From Anaerofilum hominis (lineage in GTDB: Bacteria; Bacillota; Clostridia; Oscillospirales; Ruminococcaceae), in the NCBI RefSeq assembly GCF_014287275.1, contig NZ_JACONZ010000001.1, positions 434,001 through 498,000 on the forward strand: a stretch of 64,000 bases of DNA. The letters run 5' to 3'. Below, piece by piece: positions 42,891 through 59,776 of the stretch. The first letter of the stretch is position 1. Each line of letters opens with the position of its first letter. The notes under the pieces were generated by a model. It made no database searches and was not told the DNA's origin. It saw only the letters and a list, made by a program, of their open reading frames with translations. The position numbers and the translations under genes were made by a program.

Positions 42891-42918
42891 ATTATATCAT
42901 TTTACCTTTTGCTGACAA
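42891..42918 (-). promoter_or_regulatory. Promoter upstream of the small rpoC-rpsL gene
   Basis: Minus strand TTGTCA (42918-42913), 16-bp spacer, consensus TATAAT (42896-42891). Confidence 0.7.
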
Positions 42919-43010
42919 CAGCTTTCCCCGCCGGAAAGCGCAAATATCTCTTTTCGTGCGCGGCTGCAGCATGTCGATCTTCTCTCCCCCGCCGCGCCCT
43001 GTGCCGGGCG

Positions 43011-43052
43011 CGCAAAAAGAAAAAGCCGGCAAGCCGGCTTTTTCTTTTTGCG
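43011..43052 (-). terminator. Terminator of the rpoBC operon
   Basis: 20-bp perfect stem (43011-43030 with 43033-43052) around a 2-nt AA spacer, with CTTTTTCTTTTTGCG-type end. It lies 30 nt after the rpoC stop. Confidence 0.9.
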
Positions 43053-43083
43053 TTTTGTGCTTTTAACCGTTTCTTCCGGCAGC

Positions 43084-46626
<3,543 letters not shown>

Positions 46627-46705
46627 TGAGCGAATCCTTCCTTTACTCTACAAATTGCCGGACGGCCGGGGCGGGACACGAGGCCCGCAGGCCGGCCTCA
46701 CTTCG

Positions 46706-50434
<3,729 letters not shown>

Positions 50435-50511
50435 AAGTTGCGACCACTCCTGTTCATCTGTAATCCAGCACCAAAAAGGGAAATGCAGCGGTCCGTCGGC
50501 CCGAATTGACA

Positions 50512-50528
50512 TTGTGCGTTTTGCACAA
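50512..50528. promoter_or_regulatory. Inverted repeat TTGTGC-N5-GCACAA in the rpoB leader
   Basis: Six-bp arms with a 5-bp spacer, 78 nt ahead of rpoB and downstream of its promoter. The halves resemble Rex half-sites (TTGTGA/TCACAA), and Rex is encoded in this window, but spacing is 5 rather than 6 and the inner bases differ. Function undetermined. Confidence 0.4.
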
Positions 50529-50586
50529 AAAATAATATAAAATTTCGTCAATAAGTGCAAACGAAGCCATTTTGATACAGTTGTTT

Positions 50587-50615
50587 ATTATAGTTCATCG
50601 CTGTCAAGATGTCAA
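50587..50615 (-). promoter_or_regulatory. Consensus sigma-A promoter of rpoBC
   Basis: Minus strand TTGACA (50615-50610), 17-bp spacer, TATAAT (50592-50587): a full consensus match, about 150 nt ahead of rpoB. Confidence 0.92.
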
Positions 50616-50751
50616 CCATTATTTCATTTGACGAATTTTGAATCATTTTTTCGCCATTTTGCCCTGAAGCAGAATTTGTCAAGGCAAACCGCTGTATCTT
50701 CCCTCCCCCGACGCCGGAAAGCGCAGAAGTTTCTTCTTCGCCCTGCGGCTA

Positions 50752-50780
50752 TTGGCTTTCCACAGAGCCGGTGATAGAAT
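50752..50780 (+). promoter_or_regulatory. Promoter of the lipoprotein gene
   Basis: TTGGCT (50752-50757), 17-bp spacer, TAGAAT (50775-50780), about 170 nt ahead of the ATG. The leader holds an AAAGGCAC..GTGCCTTT stem (about 50894-50920). Confidence 0.6.
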
Positions 50781-50950
50781 GACAATAGAAAAAGAGCCGC
50801 GTTCTCCTTTCAATAAATAATAGGTTAAAGTTTTTGAGGCCAATTCCTCCCCGCAGCCTTTTTTCTATCCGGTCCGGTGATGAGACGATAAAAGGCACCG
50901 CCTGCTGCCGTGCCTTTCACCGCAAATTTATTACAACAGGAGAATAAAAA

Positions 50951-51733
50951 ATGAAAACAAAAGCAAAGCTGTCGGTCTTTCTTTTCGCCGTTCTCATCGC
51001 CCTGACATCCTGTGGGACCGGCGCCTCTTCCTCCCCGGAAAAAGTGCCTGCGTCTTCTTCCTCCTCTGCGGCTTTCCGCGCCGACAGCTCCTCCGCCCTG
51101 CCACAGGAAGCGCTGCCCTCCGTTTTCGCCTCTTTTTTCCAGCGGCAGTGGCCTGCCGTGGAGGGCGCCGCGGATGCGATGGCCCTGCCGGAGGGAACTG
51201 TTTTTTTTGCGGATCTGGACGGCGACGGCACGCCTGAGCTCTTTCTCACCTACAGCACCGGCGGCGGCAAGCAAACCGGGCTGCTGGCTTATAACGTCAG
51301 CGGCGAGACGCCGAAAGAACTGGGCAGCGCTTATCTTGCCGTAGCGCCGCTGGGTTCGCAGCTGGAATTTTCCCTCTGGGAAGAGGGCGGGCAGCGTGTA
51401 CTCTATACACAGGGGGAACTGCCTGTTGGAGCGGCTGATCCCACACATTATCATATCGAAAGCTTTTTGAGCCTTTCAGACGGCCGCCTTGTTCTGGCGG
51501 AGCTGAACTACTCTGAAACAGAGGGGAGATCTCCAGTCTATTACAGGACCCCGCAGAGCAGCGAGACGGTTTCCGCGGCTGAATACGAGGCGCTGCGGTG
51601 TGCGCTCCTGCCGGGCGGGGAACCGCTGGAGACCATAGACGCGGGAGAGCCGTTGGATTTTCTTGAGGACCTCCCCGCGTTTGAGACTGCTGTCCGCGAG
51701 GCATGGGAACGCTGGACGCAGGGCCACGGCTGA
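50951..51733 (+). CDS. Putative lipoprotein with an EF-hand-like DxDxDG loop
   Basis: 260 residues. Signal peptide KTKAKLSVFLFAVLIA ending in the lipobox LTSCG (Cys 21), a Ser/Ala-rich linker (25-55), then a domain with FFADLDGDGTPELFLTYSTG, a DxDxDG calcium-binding-like loop seen in FG-GAP and dockerin-type domains. The remainder has no motif that I recognise. ATG 50951 follows CAGGAGAATAAAAA. Probably secreted and anchored; role unknown. Confidence 0.75.
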   Translation: MKTKAKLSVFLFAVLIALTSCGTGASSSPEKVPASSSSSAAFRADSSSALPQEALPSVFASFFQRQWPAVEGAADAMALPEGTVFFADLDGDGTPELFLTYSTGGGKQTGLLAYNVSGETPKELGSAYLAVAPLGSQLEFSLWEEGGQRVLYTQGELPVGAADPTHYHIESFLSLSDGRLVLAELNYSETEGRSPVYYRTPQSSETVSAAEYEALRCALLPGGEPLETIDAGEPLDFLEDLPAFETAVREAWERWTQGHG

Positions 51734-51882
51734 ACGCCAAGGTTCGCAGACTGCTTTTTTCCTTTTCGCGCGGCCTCCCCCGTCAAAGCCATCCCGCTCC
51801 ACGCGGATGCATTCTGAGAAAAGCAGCTTGTTCAAGGCCCGGGGCCGGGGGAACGCGCAGACGGGCAAAGGCGAAAAACTGG

Positions 51883-51925
51883 CCAATAAAAACGGACGGG
51901 GAGAGCCCCGTCCGTTTTTTATTGG
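51883..51925. terminator. Convergent terminator between the lipoprotein and Rrf2 genes
   Basis: CCAATAAAAACGGACGGGG / CCCCGTCCGTTTTTTATTGG with loop AGAG, T-tracts on both strands. It serves both converging genes. Confidence 0.92.
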
Positions 51926-51927
51926 TT

Positions 51928-52365
51928 TTATACCTGCTGCCCTGAGGCCTCCCTCTCGGCGTCATCCGCCACCATATCGGCAAAGGTCACCGCTGAGAGC
52001 CGAGCGTTCACCTCCCGGGTCACCTCCTGCCACACCTTTTGAAAGCTGCAGCAGCCCGACACACCGCGGTTGCACCCGTTCTCCGGGTCAAGACAGCGGC
52101 TGATGGCATAGGCTTTCCCCTCCACTGCGTCGACCACCTGTTTGAGGGTGATCTGGCTGGCGGGCCGCGCCAGCTCATAGCCGCCTTTAATGCCCTTATA
52201 GCTGTTTACCAGACCGGCGCCTGCCAGCTTGCCCAGAATTTTGAGCGAAAAGCGCAGCGTGACGCACATCGCCTCACTGATGCTGGCCGCATCCATGCGT
52301 CGGTCATTTTTTGCCAGGCAAAAAACGATGCGCATGGCATAATCCGTCTCCTGTGTGAGATGCAT
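51928..52365 (-). CDS. Rrf2/IscR-family transcriptional regulator
   Basis: 145 residues from ATG 52365 (AAGGGGGCGG upstream). Winged HTH (LTQETDYAMRIVFCLAKNDRRMDAASISEAMCVTLRFSLKILGKLAGAGLVNSYKGIKGGYELARP) and the Cys cluster RCLDPENGCNRGVSGCCSF that in relatives holds an Fe-S centre. No isc or suf genes are adjacent, so the targets are elsewhere or self. Its promoter region carries a TATAC-based partial palindrome. Confidence 0.9.
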   Translation of the reverse strand: MHLTQETDYAMRIVFCLAKNDRRMDAASISEAMCVTLRFSLKILGKLAGAGLVNSYKGIKGGYELARPASQITLKQVVDAVEGKAYAISRCLDPENGCNRGVSGCCSFQKVWQEVTREVNARLSAVTFADMVADDAEREASGQQV

Positions 52366-52386
52366 CGGCGCCGCCCCCTTAAAGTA

Positions 52387-52434
52387 TACTAATTTTGTGT
52401 ATATTAAGTATAACACCGGCCCGGCAAAAGTCAA
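52387..52434 (-). promoter_or_regulatory. Promoter and possible operator of the Rrf2 gene
   Basis: Minus strand TTGACT (52434-52429), 16-bp spacer, TATACT (52412-52407). The stretch TATACTTAAT ... ATTAGTATA (52412 to about 52384) is an imperfect inverted repeat covering the -10, as expected for autorepression. Confidence 0.65.
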
Positions 52435-52610
52435 GAGGAGGGGGCAAAAACGCCCCCTCCTCTGTGGCAGCGCCGCAAAGCGCCGCGCCCCGTGTCTGCC
52501 CGGCCCAAAGCGGCGTCTGCCGCGCAGCCGTTGTTTTTCAGCCGCAGGCCGCAGGCCATAGGCCTCCGCCCGCCGGACGGCGACCCGTCCTTACAGCGCT
52601 CCGGTCCTTG

Positions 52611-53012
52611 TCATCCCTCTGCCCTGCGCCGGCGGGCGCGCGGCCTGCCCTCGCGAAAAAACAGCATGACCGGCAGGGCCAGCAAAAACCAGAAAAAGCT
52701 GTACAGCGGGCAGATCTGCCCCAGCAGGTTGAGGGGGCGATCCGCATAATCCCACACCGCCCAGCCCAGCCAGACGTTCACCACCAGCCCCACGGCCAGT
52801 TCGATGGCGGTCACTGCCCCGGCCGCCGTCAGCGCCTGCAAAAAGACGCTGTGCCGCCCCAGCCGCCTGCTGATGCCGAACATCAGCAGCAGGCAGGTGC
52901 CCCCGGCAAGGGCCATGCTCCAATGGGTGTATCCGCGGCAGATGATCTCGATGCTTCCGTACCCCACCGCGCCGAACAGAAAGATCCCGATCTTTTGTTT
53001 CACTTTCATCAC
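52611..53012 (-). CDS. CmpB-like putative ABC transporter type IV membrane protein
   Basis: 133 residues, four hydrophobic helices. GYGSIEIICRGYTHWSMALAGGTCLL and DYADRPLNLLGQICPLYSFFWFLLALP match the PF06541-type putative ABC transporter permease family. A weak CGGTG site precedes ATG 53012. It lies 90 nt after an MFS gene stop on the same strand. No ATPase partner is adjacent, so a transport role is not shown. Confidence 0.78.
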   Translation of the reverse strand: MMKVKQKIGIFLFGAVGYGSIEIICRGYTHWSMALAGGTCLLLMFGISRRLGRHSVFLQALTAAGAVTAIELAVGLVVNVWLGWAVWDYADRPLNLLGQICPLYSFFWFLLALPVMLFFREGRPRARRRRAEG

Positions 53013-53102
53013 CGGTGTTTAGTGTGACCGGTGAACCGCCAAATATGTCCCCGGGGCGCCAAAGATCTTCTGTCCGCGGCCGGCTGACAAGCGACAAAAA
53101 GG

Positions 53103-54296
53103 TCAGCGCGGTTCCCCTTGCCGCTCGTACTGCCGGCGGTTTGCCATGCACAGCAGAACGCTGATAGCAAAGGCGGCGGCAGCGCCGATAAAGGGCAGCT
53201 CGGGGAGCAGCCCATAGGCAAAGCCGGAAAGCAGGGGGCCTACCATCATCCCCAGCGAGCGGGCGGCGTTGAAGAGGCCCGCCATCTCCCCCTTAGAGCT
53301 GCCGTTGTCGTTTTTGACCATCAGCACCTGCAAAATGGGCAGAAACACTGCGCTGAAGGTGTAATAGAGCATCGCCGCCGCAAGGAACATGGGCACCCCC
53401 GCAGCCATCACCATTGCCGTGAGGGACAGCGAACAGAGCGCCAGCACCGCCGAGATCGCCTTGCGGATATCAGTCTTTTTCACGATCCACATATTGATGG
53501 TCATATTGGCGGCCAGGCCGACCAGCCCCACCGCCGCTTTGAACACGCCGTTGTAAGAGGTGGGGAAATCCAGCTGCATGCGCAGGTAATAGTTGAAGGA
53601 CTGGTCATGGGCAAACGTGGCGGTATTGCTGAGAAAAACGATCAGCAAAAAGGTCGCCATGGGGCCGGTGGCCCTTTTTGCCGAGGCGCACAGGCTGGAA
53701 ACGGGGTTGATCTCCTGCAGCTGCAGTTTTGCCCCGTGTGCAGGGGGGACCGCTTCCCCCAGCGTAAAAAGGGTGACAAGGCCCGCCGCCGCCGCCAAAA
53801 TCACCTGCACCACAAAGACCAGCTGCATATCTCTGTCGCCGATCAGCCCGCCGATCAAAAAGCCGGCTGCCGTCGTGAGGGAGCCCAGGGCCGCATAAAC
53901 GGACAGATACTTTCCCCTTTTTTCCTGATCCTCCGTATACGCCGTGATGTAGGCCATCGAGTTGACCATGGTGGAGCAGGCAAAAAAGCCTCCCACACAG
54001 CGGGCTGCCAGGATCATCCACGACGTCGTTGCCATGGAAAAAAGGGCCTGCCCCACGCAATACCCGAACATGCCCAGCGCCATGCTTTTGCCGTAGCCCA
54101 CCTTATCGCCGACCCTGCCCCAGAACGGGCTGGCCAGAAAGTTGCACAGCGCCATGGCGGCAAAGGCCAGACCGAACATATAATCGGGGCAGCGGATGCT
54201 CTGCAAGAATGCGGGCGTGATGGGGTGGACAAAATTCGACACCATAAAAAACAGCGAATACAAGGTCATCATCCACACGATAGAACGCTTTTTCAT
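53103..54296 (-). CDS. MFS transporter (multidrug/drug-resistance type)
   Basis: 397 residues from ATG 54296 (AGAGGAGTC upstream). Twelve membrane segments; loop 2-3 motif SPFWGRVGDKVGYGKSMALG is the classical MFS A motif, and GLLTAAAGFLIGG-type motif C residues (LTTAAGFLIGGLIGD) suggest an exporter. Its substrate is unknown. It lies 145 nt after rpoD on the same strand, beyond a large hairpin. Confidence 0.85.
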   Translation of the reverse strand: MKKRSIVWMMTLYSLFFMVSNFVHPITPAFLQSIRCPDYMFGLAFAAMALCNFLASPFWGRVGDKVGYGKSMALGMFGYCVGQALFSMATTSWMILAARCVGGFFACSTMVNSMAYITAYTEDQEKRGKYLSVYAALGSLTTAAGFLIGGLIGDRDMQLVFVVQVILAAAAGLVTLFTLGEAVPPAHGAKLQLQEINPVSSLCASAKRATGPMATFLLIVFLSNTATFAHDQSFNYYLRMQLDFPTSYNGVFKAAVGLVGLAANMTINMWIVKKTDIRKAISAVLALCSLSLTAMVMAAGVPMFLAAAMLYYTFSAVFLPILQVLMVKNDNGSSKGEMAGLFNAARSLGMMVGPLLSGFAYGLLPELPFIGAAAAFAISVLLCMANRRQYERQGEPR

Positions 54297-54343
54297 TTTT
54301 TTGACTCCTCTTCCCTGCCGGCCGCCCCACACGGAGATGCGCA

Positions 54344-54388
54344 GGGACCGGCCGCCCTCCTCCTGCCGGAGGGCGGCCGGTCCCTTTT
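54344..54388 (+). terminator. Large hairpin between rpoD and the MFS gene (T-tract only on plus strand)
   Basis: GGGACCGGCCGCCCTC / GAGGGCGGCCGGTCCC with a 9-nt loop and CCCTTTT on the plus strand. The flanking genes are both on the minus strand, where no T-tract follows. It could still act as an attenuating barrier after rpoD. Confidence 0.5.
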
Positions 54389-54441
54389 GCCGCCGGTATC
54401 TTTCTGTCTTATGCCGCGCTGGAGGCCCATCCCCTGGGACC

Positions 54442-55521
<1,080 letters not shown>

Positions 55522-55582
55522 AGTGTGCATTCCCCTTTATTTATCTTCCCCCGGCGCGCCGGGTCGTCTTGTAAAAACAGTT

Positions 55583-57337
55583 TCACTTGCGCTTCTGCTT
55601 GAGCCGTTCCAGATATCCCTCCAGCTCCTGCGGGCTCATCCCCGCCGCCGCCGCGGACTTGGGCACGCTCTCTTCAATGCGCTCCATATACAGCGTCACG
55701 TCCCGCGCGGTAAAGCCCACGTCGTAGTTCTGCGCCAGCACGCGGGAGAGCAGGGACACCGTCGCCTCCGGCAGCTCGCCGGAGAGCTGGGTAAAATCGA
55801 CATATTCGCCCCGCTGCTGTTTTTGCAGCAGGAGCTGAAAGACCTCGGCCATTTCCGGGGTGATGAACTGCCCGGGCGACAGCCGCGCGGCGATGGTCTT
55901 GAGGTATTCGGGGTCCTTGATGGCCGCAGCCATCAGCTGCTGCTCGGCAAAGGCCACCCCCAGCGCCTTTTGCCCTCCCTGGGTATAGGGCACCTTGATC
56001 TGGGCGGCCGCCCCCTCGCCCAGCAGCGCTTTCTCCCGCTCTTTGGCGGCTTTGCGGCTCTTGGCCCGCAGGCGCGCCTCCAACTGGGTGAGCACCGTCT
56101 TTTTCTCCACATCGGTCTCCTCGGCAAGGCGGCCCGCATAGACGTCCCGCTCGGTGGGGGTCACCCTGCCCGAAAGGATCTCGATGGCGTCCCGCAGATA
56201 GCCCACCCGGCCGTCCGGCTTTGCAAGATCATAGTTTGCCCGGGCGCGGGCCAGCTCGTACTCGATGGCGTTGTTGCAGCCGTCCAGCAGCATCTGAAAC
56301 CGCTCGGCCCCATACTTTTTGATGAACTCGTCCGGGTCCTTTGCCCCCTGCACGGTCAGGATAGAGACCTTGACCGGCTCGTTGGCCAGGATGCCGATGG
56401 CCCGGCGGGTGGCTTTTTGCCCGGCCTCGTCGCTGTCGTAGCTCAGCACCAGCTCGTCGGCGTAGGTGGACAGCAGCTTTGCCTGTTCCGGCGTGAACGC
56501 GGTGCCCAGCGGGGCCACCGCGGTATCGAAGCCCGCCTGATGCAGGGCGATGGCGTCCATATATCCCTCGCAGAGAATATAGCGCTTGCTTTGAGAGCGC
56601 TTTGCGATATTGAGGGCGAACATGTTGCGGCTTTTTTTGAATACCGGCGTGTCGCCGCTGTTGAGGTATTTGGGGCCGCCCTCGTCCCCCATGCGGCGGC
56701 CGCCAAAGGCGATGACGTTGCCGCGCAGGTCGATGATGGGAAACATCACCCGGCCGTGAAAAAAATCATAGGTGCCCCCGCGCTGGCCGCGCTTGATGAT
56801 GCCGCCGGCGAGCATCTCCTCTTCGGTATAGCCCTTTTTGCGCAGATGGTCGCTGGTGGCGTGATAGCCCTCGGGCGAATACCCCAGCCCGAACCGTCTG
56901 ATGGTGCCGTCGGACAGGGCGCGGCCGCGCAGATACCCCCGCGCCGCACGCCCCTCGTCGGTGTTCAGCTGTTCAAAGTAAAAGCGGGCGGTATCCTTAT
57001 TCATTGCCAGGATACGGCGTTTTATTTTGCCCGTGTCGTCCCGGTCGTCAGGCAGCGGCATCCCGGCCCGGGCAGCCAGAAACTTCACCGCCTCTATGTA
57101 GTCCAGGTTGTTGATCCGCTTGACAAAGGTGATGGCGTCCCCCCCTGCCCCGCAGCCGAAACAGTAAAAGCTGGCCGTCTCAGGGTAAACCACAAAGGAG
57201 GGGGTCTTTTCGCTGTGGAACGGGCAAAGCCCGGTATAGGTGCGCCCCCTGCGGCGAAGCTGGACATAGCCGCCCACCAGTTCCGCGATATCGGTGCGCT
57301 GGGAAAGTTCCTGCAGATAATCCGGTGAGATCGCCAT
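55583..57337 (-). CDS. dnaG: DNA primase
   Basis: 584 residues. CHC2 zinc finger CPFHSEKTPSF..FYCFGCGAGGD (residues 38-66), the RNA-polymerase/TOPRIM core with YILCEGYMDAIALHQAG and the acidic DSDEAGQKATRR, and a C-terminal helicase-binding region. GGAGGAGGCGGGG precedes ATG 57337. Synthesises RNA primers. Between dgt (65 nt upstream) and rpoD. Confidence 0.97.
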   Translation of the reverse strand: MAISPDYLQELSQRTDIAELVGGYVQLRRRGRTYTGLCPFHSEKTPSFVVYPETASFYCFGCGAGGDAITFVKRINNLDYIEAVKFLAARAGMPLPDDRDDTGKIKRRILAMNKDTARFYFEQLNTDEGRAARGYLRGRALSDGTIRRFGLGYSPEGYHATSDHLRKKGYTEEEMLAGGIIKRGQRGGTYDFFHGRVMFPIIDLRGNVIAFGGRRMGDEGGPKYLNSGDTPVFKKSRNMFALNIAKRSQSKRYILCEGYMDAIALHQAGFDTAVAPLGTAFTPEQAKLLSTYADELVLSYDSDEAGQKATRRAIGILANEPVKVSILTVQGAKDPDEFIKKYGAERFQMLLDGCNNAIEYELARARANYDLAKPDGRVGYLRDAIEILSGRVTPTERDVYAGRLAEETDVEKKTVLTQLEARLRAKSRKAAKEREKALLGEGAAAQIKVPYTQGGQKALGVAFAEQQLMAAAIKDPEYLKTIAARLSPGQFITPEMAEVFQLLLQKQQRGEYVDFTQLSGELPEATVSLLSRVLAQNYDVGFTARDVTLYMERIEESVPKSAAAAGMSPQELEGYLERLKQKRK

Positions 57338-57402
57338 GTCCCCGCCTCCTCTCCCGCCCGCGGGCCCCGTCGGCCCGGCAGGCGTTTTTTATCCTGTTTC
57401 TC

Positions 57403-58407
57403 TCAATACTGCAGCGACCAGCCCCTGGGCACGAACAGATCCTCAAACGTGCGGATGGCAAATTCGTCGCTCATGCCGGAGATATAGTCGGTAACGGCCC
57501 GGTCGGCCCCCTCTTCCGCAAAGATCTGCTGGAACTGGCCCGGCATGCGGTTGGGATGCGCCTTGAAGTAGCCGTAAAGCTCTTCGATCAGCTTGTCGAC
57601 CTTTTTTTCCTCTTTTTTGGCCCGTTTGTCCACATACACCGTGGCGTACATAAAGCTGTGCAGCGCCTCGTACTGCTCGTAGACCTGCGGGGCCATGCGC
57701 AGCGCGCCGTCGGCGCTGTTTTCCACCAGGGAGGAGATCAGGGTGGTGATGCGGCGGCTTTTGGTCGCCCCCAGCACCCGCACCGCCTCGCGCGGCAGGT
57801 CCTGCTGGTGCAGCACCCCGGCCGTGACGGCATCTTCGATGTCGTGGTTGATATAGGCGATGTGGTCCGCATATTTGACCACCTGCCCCTCCAGCGTGAA
57901 CGCCTCGGGCCCGCGCGTGTGGCAGGCAATGCCGTTGAGCACTTCTTTGGAGAGGTTGAGCCCCTCGGGATATTTTTCCAGCATCTGCACCACCCGCACG
58001 CTCTGCAGATAGTGGGCGAAGCCCTGCGGGCACAGGCCGTTCAGCGCCCGCTCCCCCGCGTGGCCGAACGGCGTATGGCCCAGATCGTGCCCCAGCGCGA
58101 TGGCCTCGGTCAGATCCTCATTGAGCCGCAGGCTGCGGGCGATGGTGCGGGCGATCTGCGCCACCTCCAGCGTATGGGTCAGGCGGGTGCGGTAGTGGTC
58201 CCCCTCCGGCGCGAGAAAGACCTGCGTCTTTTGCTTGAGCCGCCGGAAGCTTTTGCAGTGGATGATGCGGTCCCTGTCGCGCTGAAAGCAGGGCCGCAGC
58301 GGGCAGGGCTCTTCCGGCCGTTCCCTGCCGCGGCTGTCCTGAGACAGGCAGGCATAAGCCGAGAGGGTCTGCCGCTCGATCTCTTCCGTGCGTTCCCGTA
58401 CCGTCAC
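57403..58407 (-). CDS. dgt: Deoxyguanosinetriphosphate triphosphohydrolase (dGTPase-like)
   Basis: 334 residues. Start GTG 58407 with a near-perfect AGGAGGTGATCC anti-16S match just upstream. HD-domain residues are H in RTRLTHTLEVAQ, HD in ALGHDLGHTPFGHAGE and a later D in YADHIAYINHD. It hydrolyses dGTP or other dNTPs to the nucleoside and triphosphate, so shares a dNTP theme with dnaG next to it. C-terminus ends RGWSLQY. Confidence 0.93.
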   Translation of the reverse strand: MTVRERTEEIERQTLSAYACLSQDSRGRERPEEPCPLRPCFQRDRDRIIHCKSFRRLKQKTQVFLAPEGDHYRTRLTHTLEVAQIARTIARSLRLNEDLTEAIALGHDLGHTPFGHAGERALNGLCPQGFAHYLQSVRVVQMLEKYPEGLNLSKEVLNGIACHTRGPEAFTLEGQVVKYADHIAYINHDIEDAVTAGVLHQQDLPREAVRVLGATKSRRITTLISSLVENSADGALRMAPQVYEQYEALHSFMYATVYVDKRAKKEEKKVDKLIEELYGYFKAHPNRMPGQFQQIFAEEGADRAVTDYISGMSDEFAIRTFEDLFVPRGWSLQY

Positions 58408-58473
58408 CTAAGGATCACCTCCGCTGCGCCCCGTCCAAACCCAACGCGTACGGGCGAGCAAAAATAACTTCCA

Positions 58474-58501
58474 TATATACTATACGACTTTTTTGCCTAA
58501 A
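58474..58501 (-). promoter_or_regulatory. Candidate promoter of dgt-dnaG-rpoD
   Basis: Minus strand TTTAGG (58501-58496), 16-bp spacer, TATATA (58479-58474), about 70 nt ahead of dgt. A moderate match only. Confidence 0.45.
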
Positions 58502-58776
58502 ACCCTTTTCTTTCACAGAAATTTCCAGAAAAATTTTCTTCACGCTGCAAAAAAGGGGCAGCGTGGTCAAAGCCCCGCAAAAGCCGGGTCCTGCCGGCAT
58601 GGAAACCGCCGCTGCGGCACAGCGTTTTTCCCGGCTCTCTGGCGGAGGCGCGGCCGTCTCCCCCTTGCAGCATACGGCGCGGGCAGGGATGCGGTTTTCA
58701 CAGAATATCCGCCGGCCGCCCTCAAAAGACCCGGCGTTTTTGCGCTTGTACTGTCTTTGGCCCGCGCGGGCGGCCC
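58502..58776. other. Intergenic stretch upstream of dgt and downstream of the YigZ-type gene
   Basis: A-rich near 58500-58560 and GC-rich beyond. No gene, no hairpin that I would call a terminator, and no repeat copy. Confidence 0.45.
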
Positions 58777-59397
58777 TCAAAACGGCGCATAATAGGGCTT
58801 GCCCACCTGGGCGCGCAGCTTGCCGCGGCAGAGCTCGGAGAGCTGTTCCAGCAGCGGTGTTTCGGCGCCCTCCAGCAGGGTCAGCTCCAGCGTCACCTCG
58901 TCGGTAAAGCGGGTGTCCCGCACCTTTGCGCCCGCGGCGGCGGCAAGCCGCGCCCCCTGCTCGTAAAGCGCATAGGGCAGCACCGCCGAAAGATCGACGC
59001 AGGGGCGCACCGTCACCCGGCGCGCCTGTTCCAGCGCCGCCTGCGCCGCAGAGGTATACGCCCGCACCAGCCCCCCGGTGCCCAGCAGCGTGCCGCCGAA
59101 ATAGCGGGTGACCACCACGATCAGGTCCGTCAGGCCGGAGTGCCGCAGCACCTCCAGCACGGGCAGGCCCGCCGTTTTTTGCGGTTCGCCGTCGTCGGAA
59201 TAGCGGGTGCGGCTGTTCTCCCGCAGCAGATAGGCGTAAACATTGTGGTTGGCCGTGCGGTGCTCCGCGCGCACCTCCTCTAAAAAGCGCAGCGCCGACG
59301 CCTCGGTGTCGGCAAAGGAGGCGGAGGCGATAAACTCGCTCTTTTTTTCCACGATGGTCGCGGCCGCCGTCCCCTCGATGGTGGTATAGCTCTCCAA
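58777..59397 (-). CDS. YigZ/IMPACT-family protein
   Basis: 206 residues from TTG 59397, with GAGGAGGAG 6 nt upstream; the long upstream extension to 59682 is low-complexity and not family-like. ESYTTIEGTAAATIVEKKSEFIASA, then NVYAYLLRENSRTRYSDDGEPQKTAGLPVLEVLRHSGL and VVVTRYFGGTLLGTGGLVRAY, the conserved UPF0029 block. The IMPACT/YIH1 family binds Gcn1 in eukaryotes; the bacterial role is unclear. Normal length. Confidence 0.92.
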   Translation of the reverse strand: MESYTTIEGTAAATIVEKKSEFIASASFADTEASALRFLEEVRAEHRTANHNVYAYLLRENSRTRYSDDGEPQKTAGLPVLEVLRHSGLTDLIVVVTRYFGGTLLGTGGLVRAYTSAAQAALEQARRVTVRPCVDLSAVLPYALYEQGARLAAAAGAKVRDTRFTDEVTLELTLLEGAETPLLEQLSELCRGKLRAQVGKPYYAPF

Positions 59398-59723
59398 ATT
59401 CTGCTCCTCCTCTGCTGTTTTTCGTCCCTTTTGCCCAAATGCCAACGCGCTTTCCCGGGCCGGGCAAAGCGCTTTCCCCGCGCCCTGCTCCCCGCTGCAG
59501 CCGGCTGCGGCGCGCTTGTTCCGCGCCCCGCTTTGGGACGCTTTCCATACCCCTATCCTAGTCCGTTTCCGCGCGCTTTCGATCTTTTCCGGCGCGGCCG
59601 CCCGCAGCGCGCCCGGCGCGCCCCTTTGGTCCCCTCTGCCGGCGGGCCGGGGGAGGCGCTTTTTCGGGGCCTCCCGGCGCAAAAGGTAAAAAAGGCGCGC
59701 GGCAGGCCTTTTTATAACACAAA
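59398..59723. other. GC-rich intergenic stretch upstream of the YigZ-type gene
   Basis: About 325 nt between the YigZ-type start and the rpmE terminator. It has pyrimidine-rich tracts and no candidate gene with a ribosome binding site. I see no repeat copy. Confidence 0.4.
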
Positions 59724-59760
59724 AAGGCCTGAGAAAGCGCTGCCCTCTCAGGTCTCTTTT
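59724..59760 (-). terminator. Terminator of rpmE
   Basis: Minus strand GACCTGAGA / CTCAGGCC stem, then TTTTTGTG. It lies 17 nt after the rpmE stop. Confidence 0.8.
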
Positions 59761-59776
59761 TCTGTTAACTTTTGCC

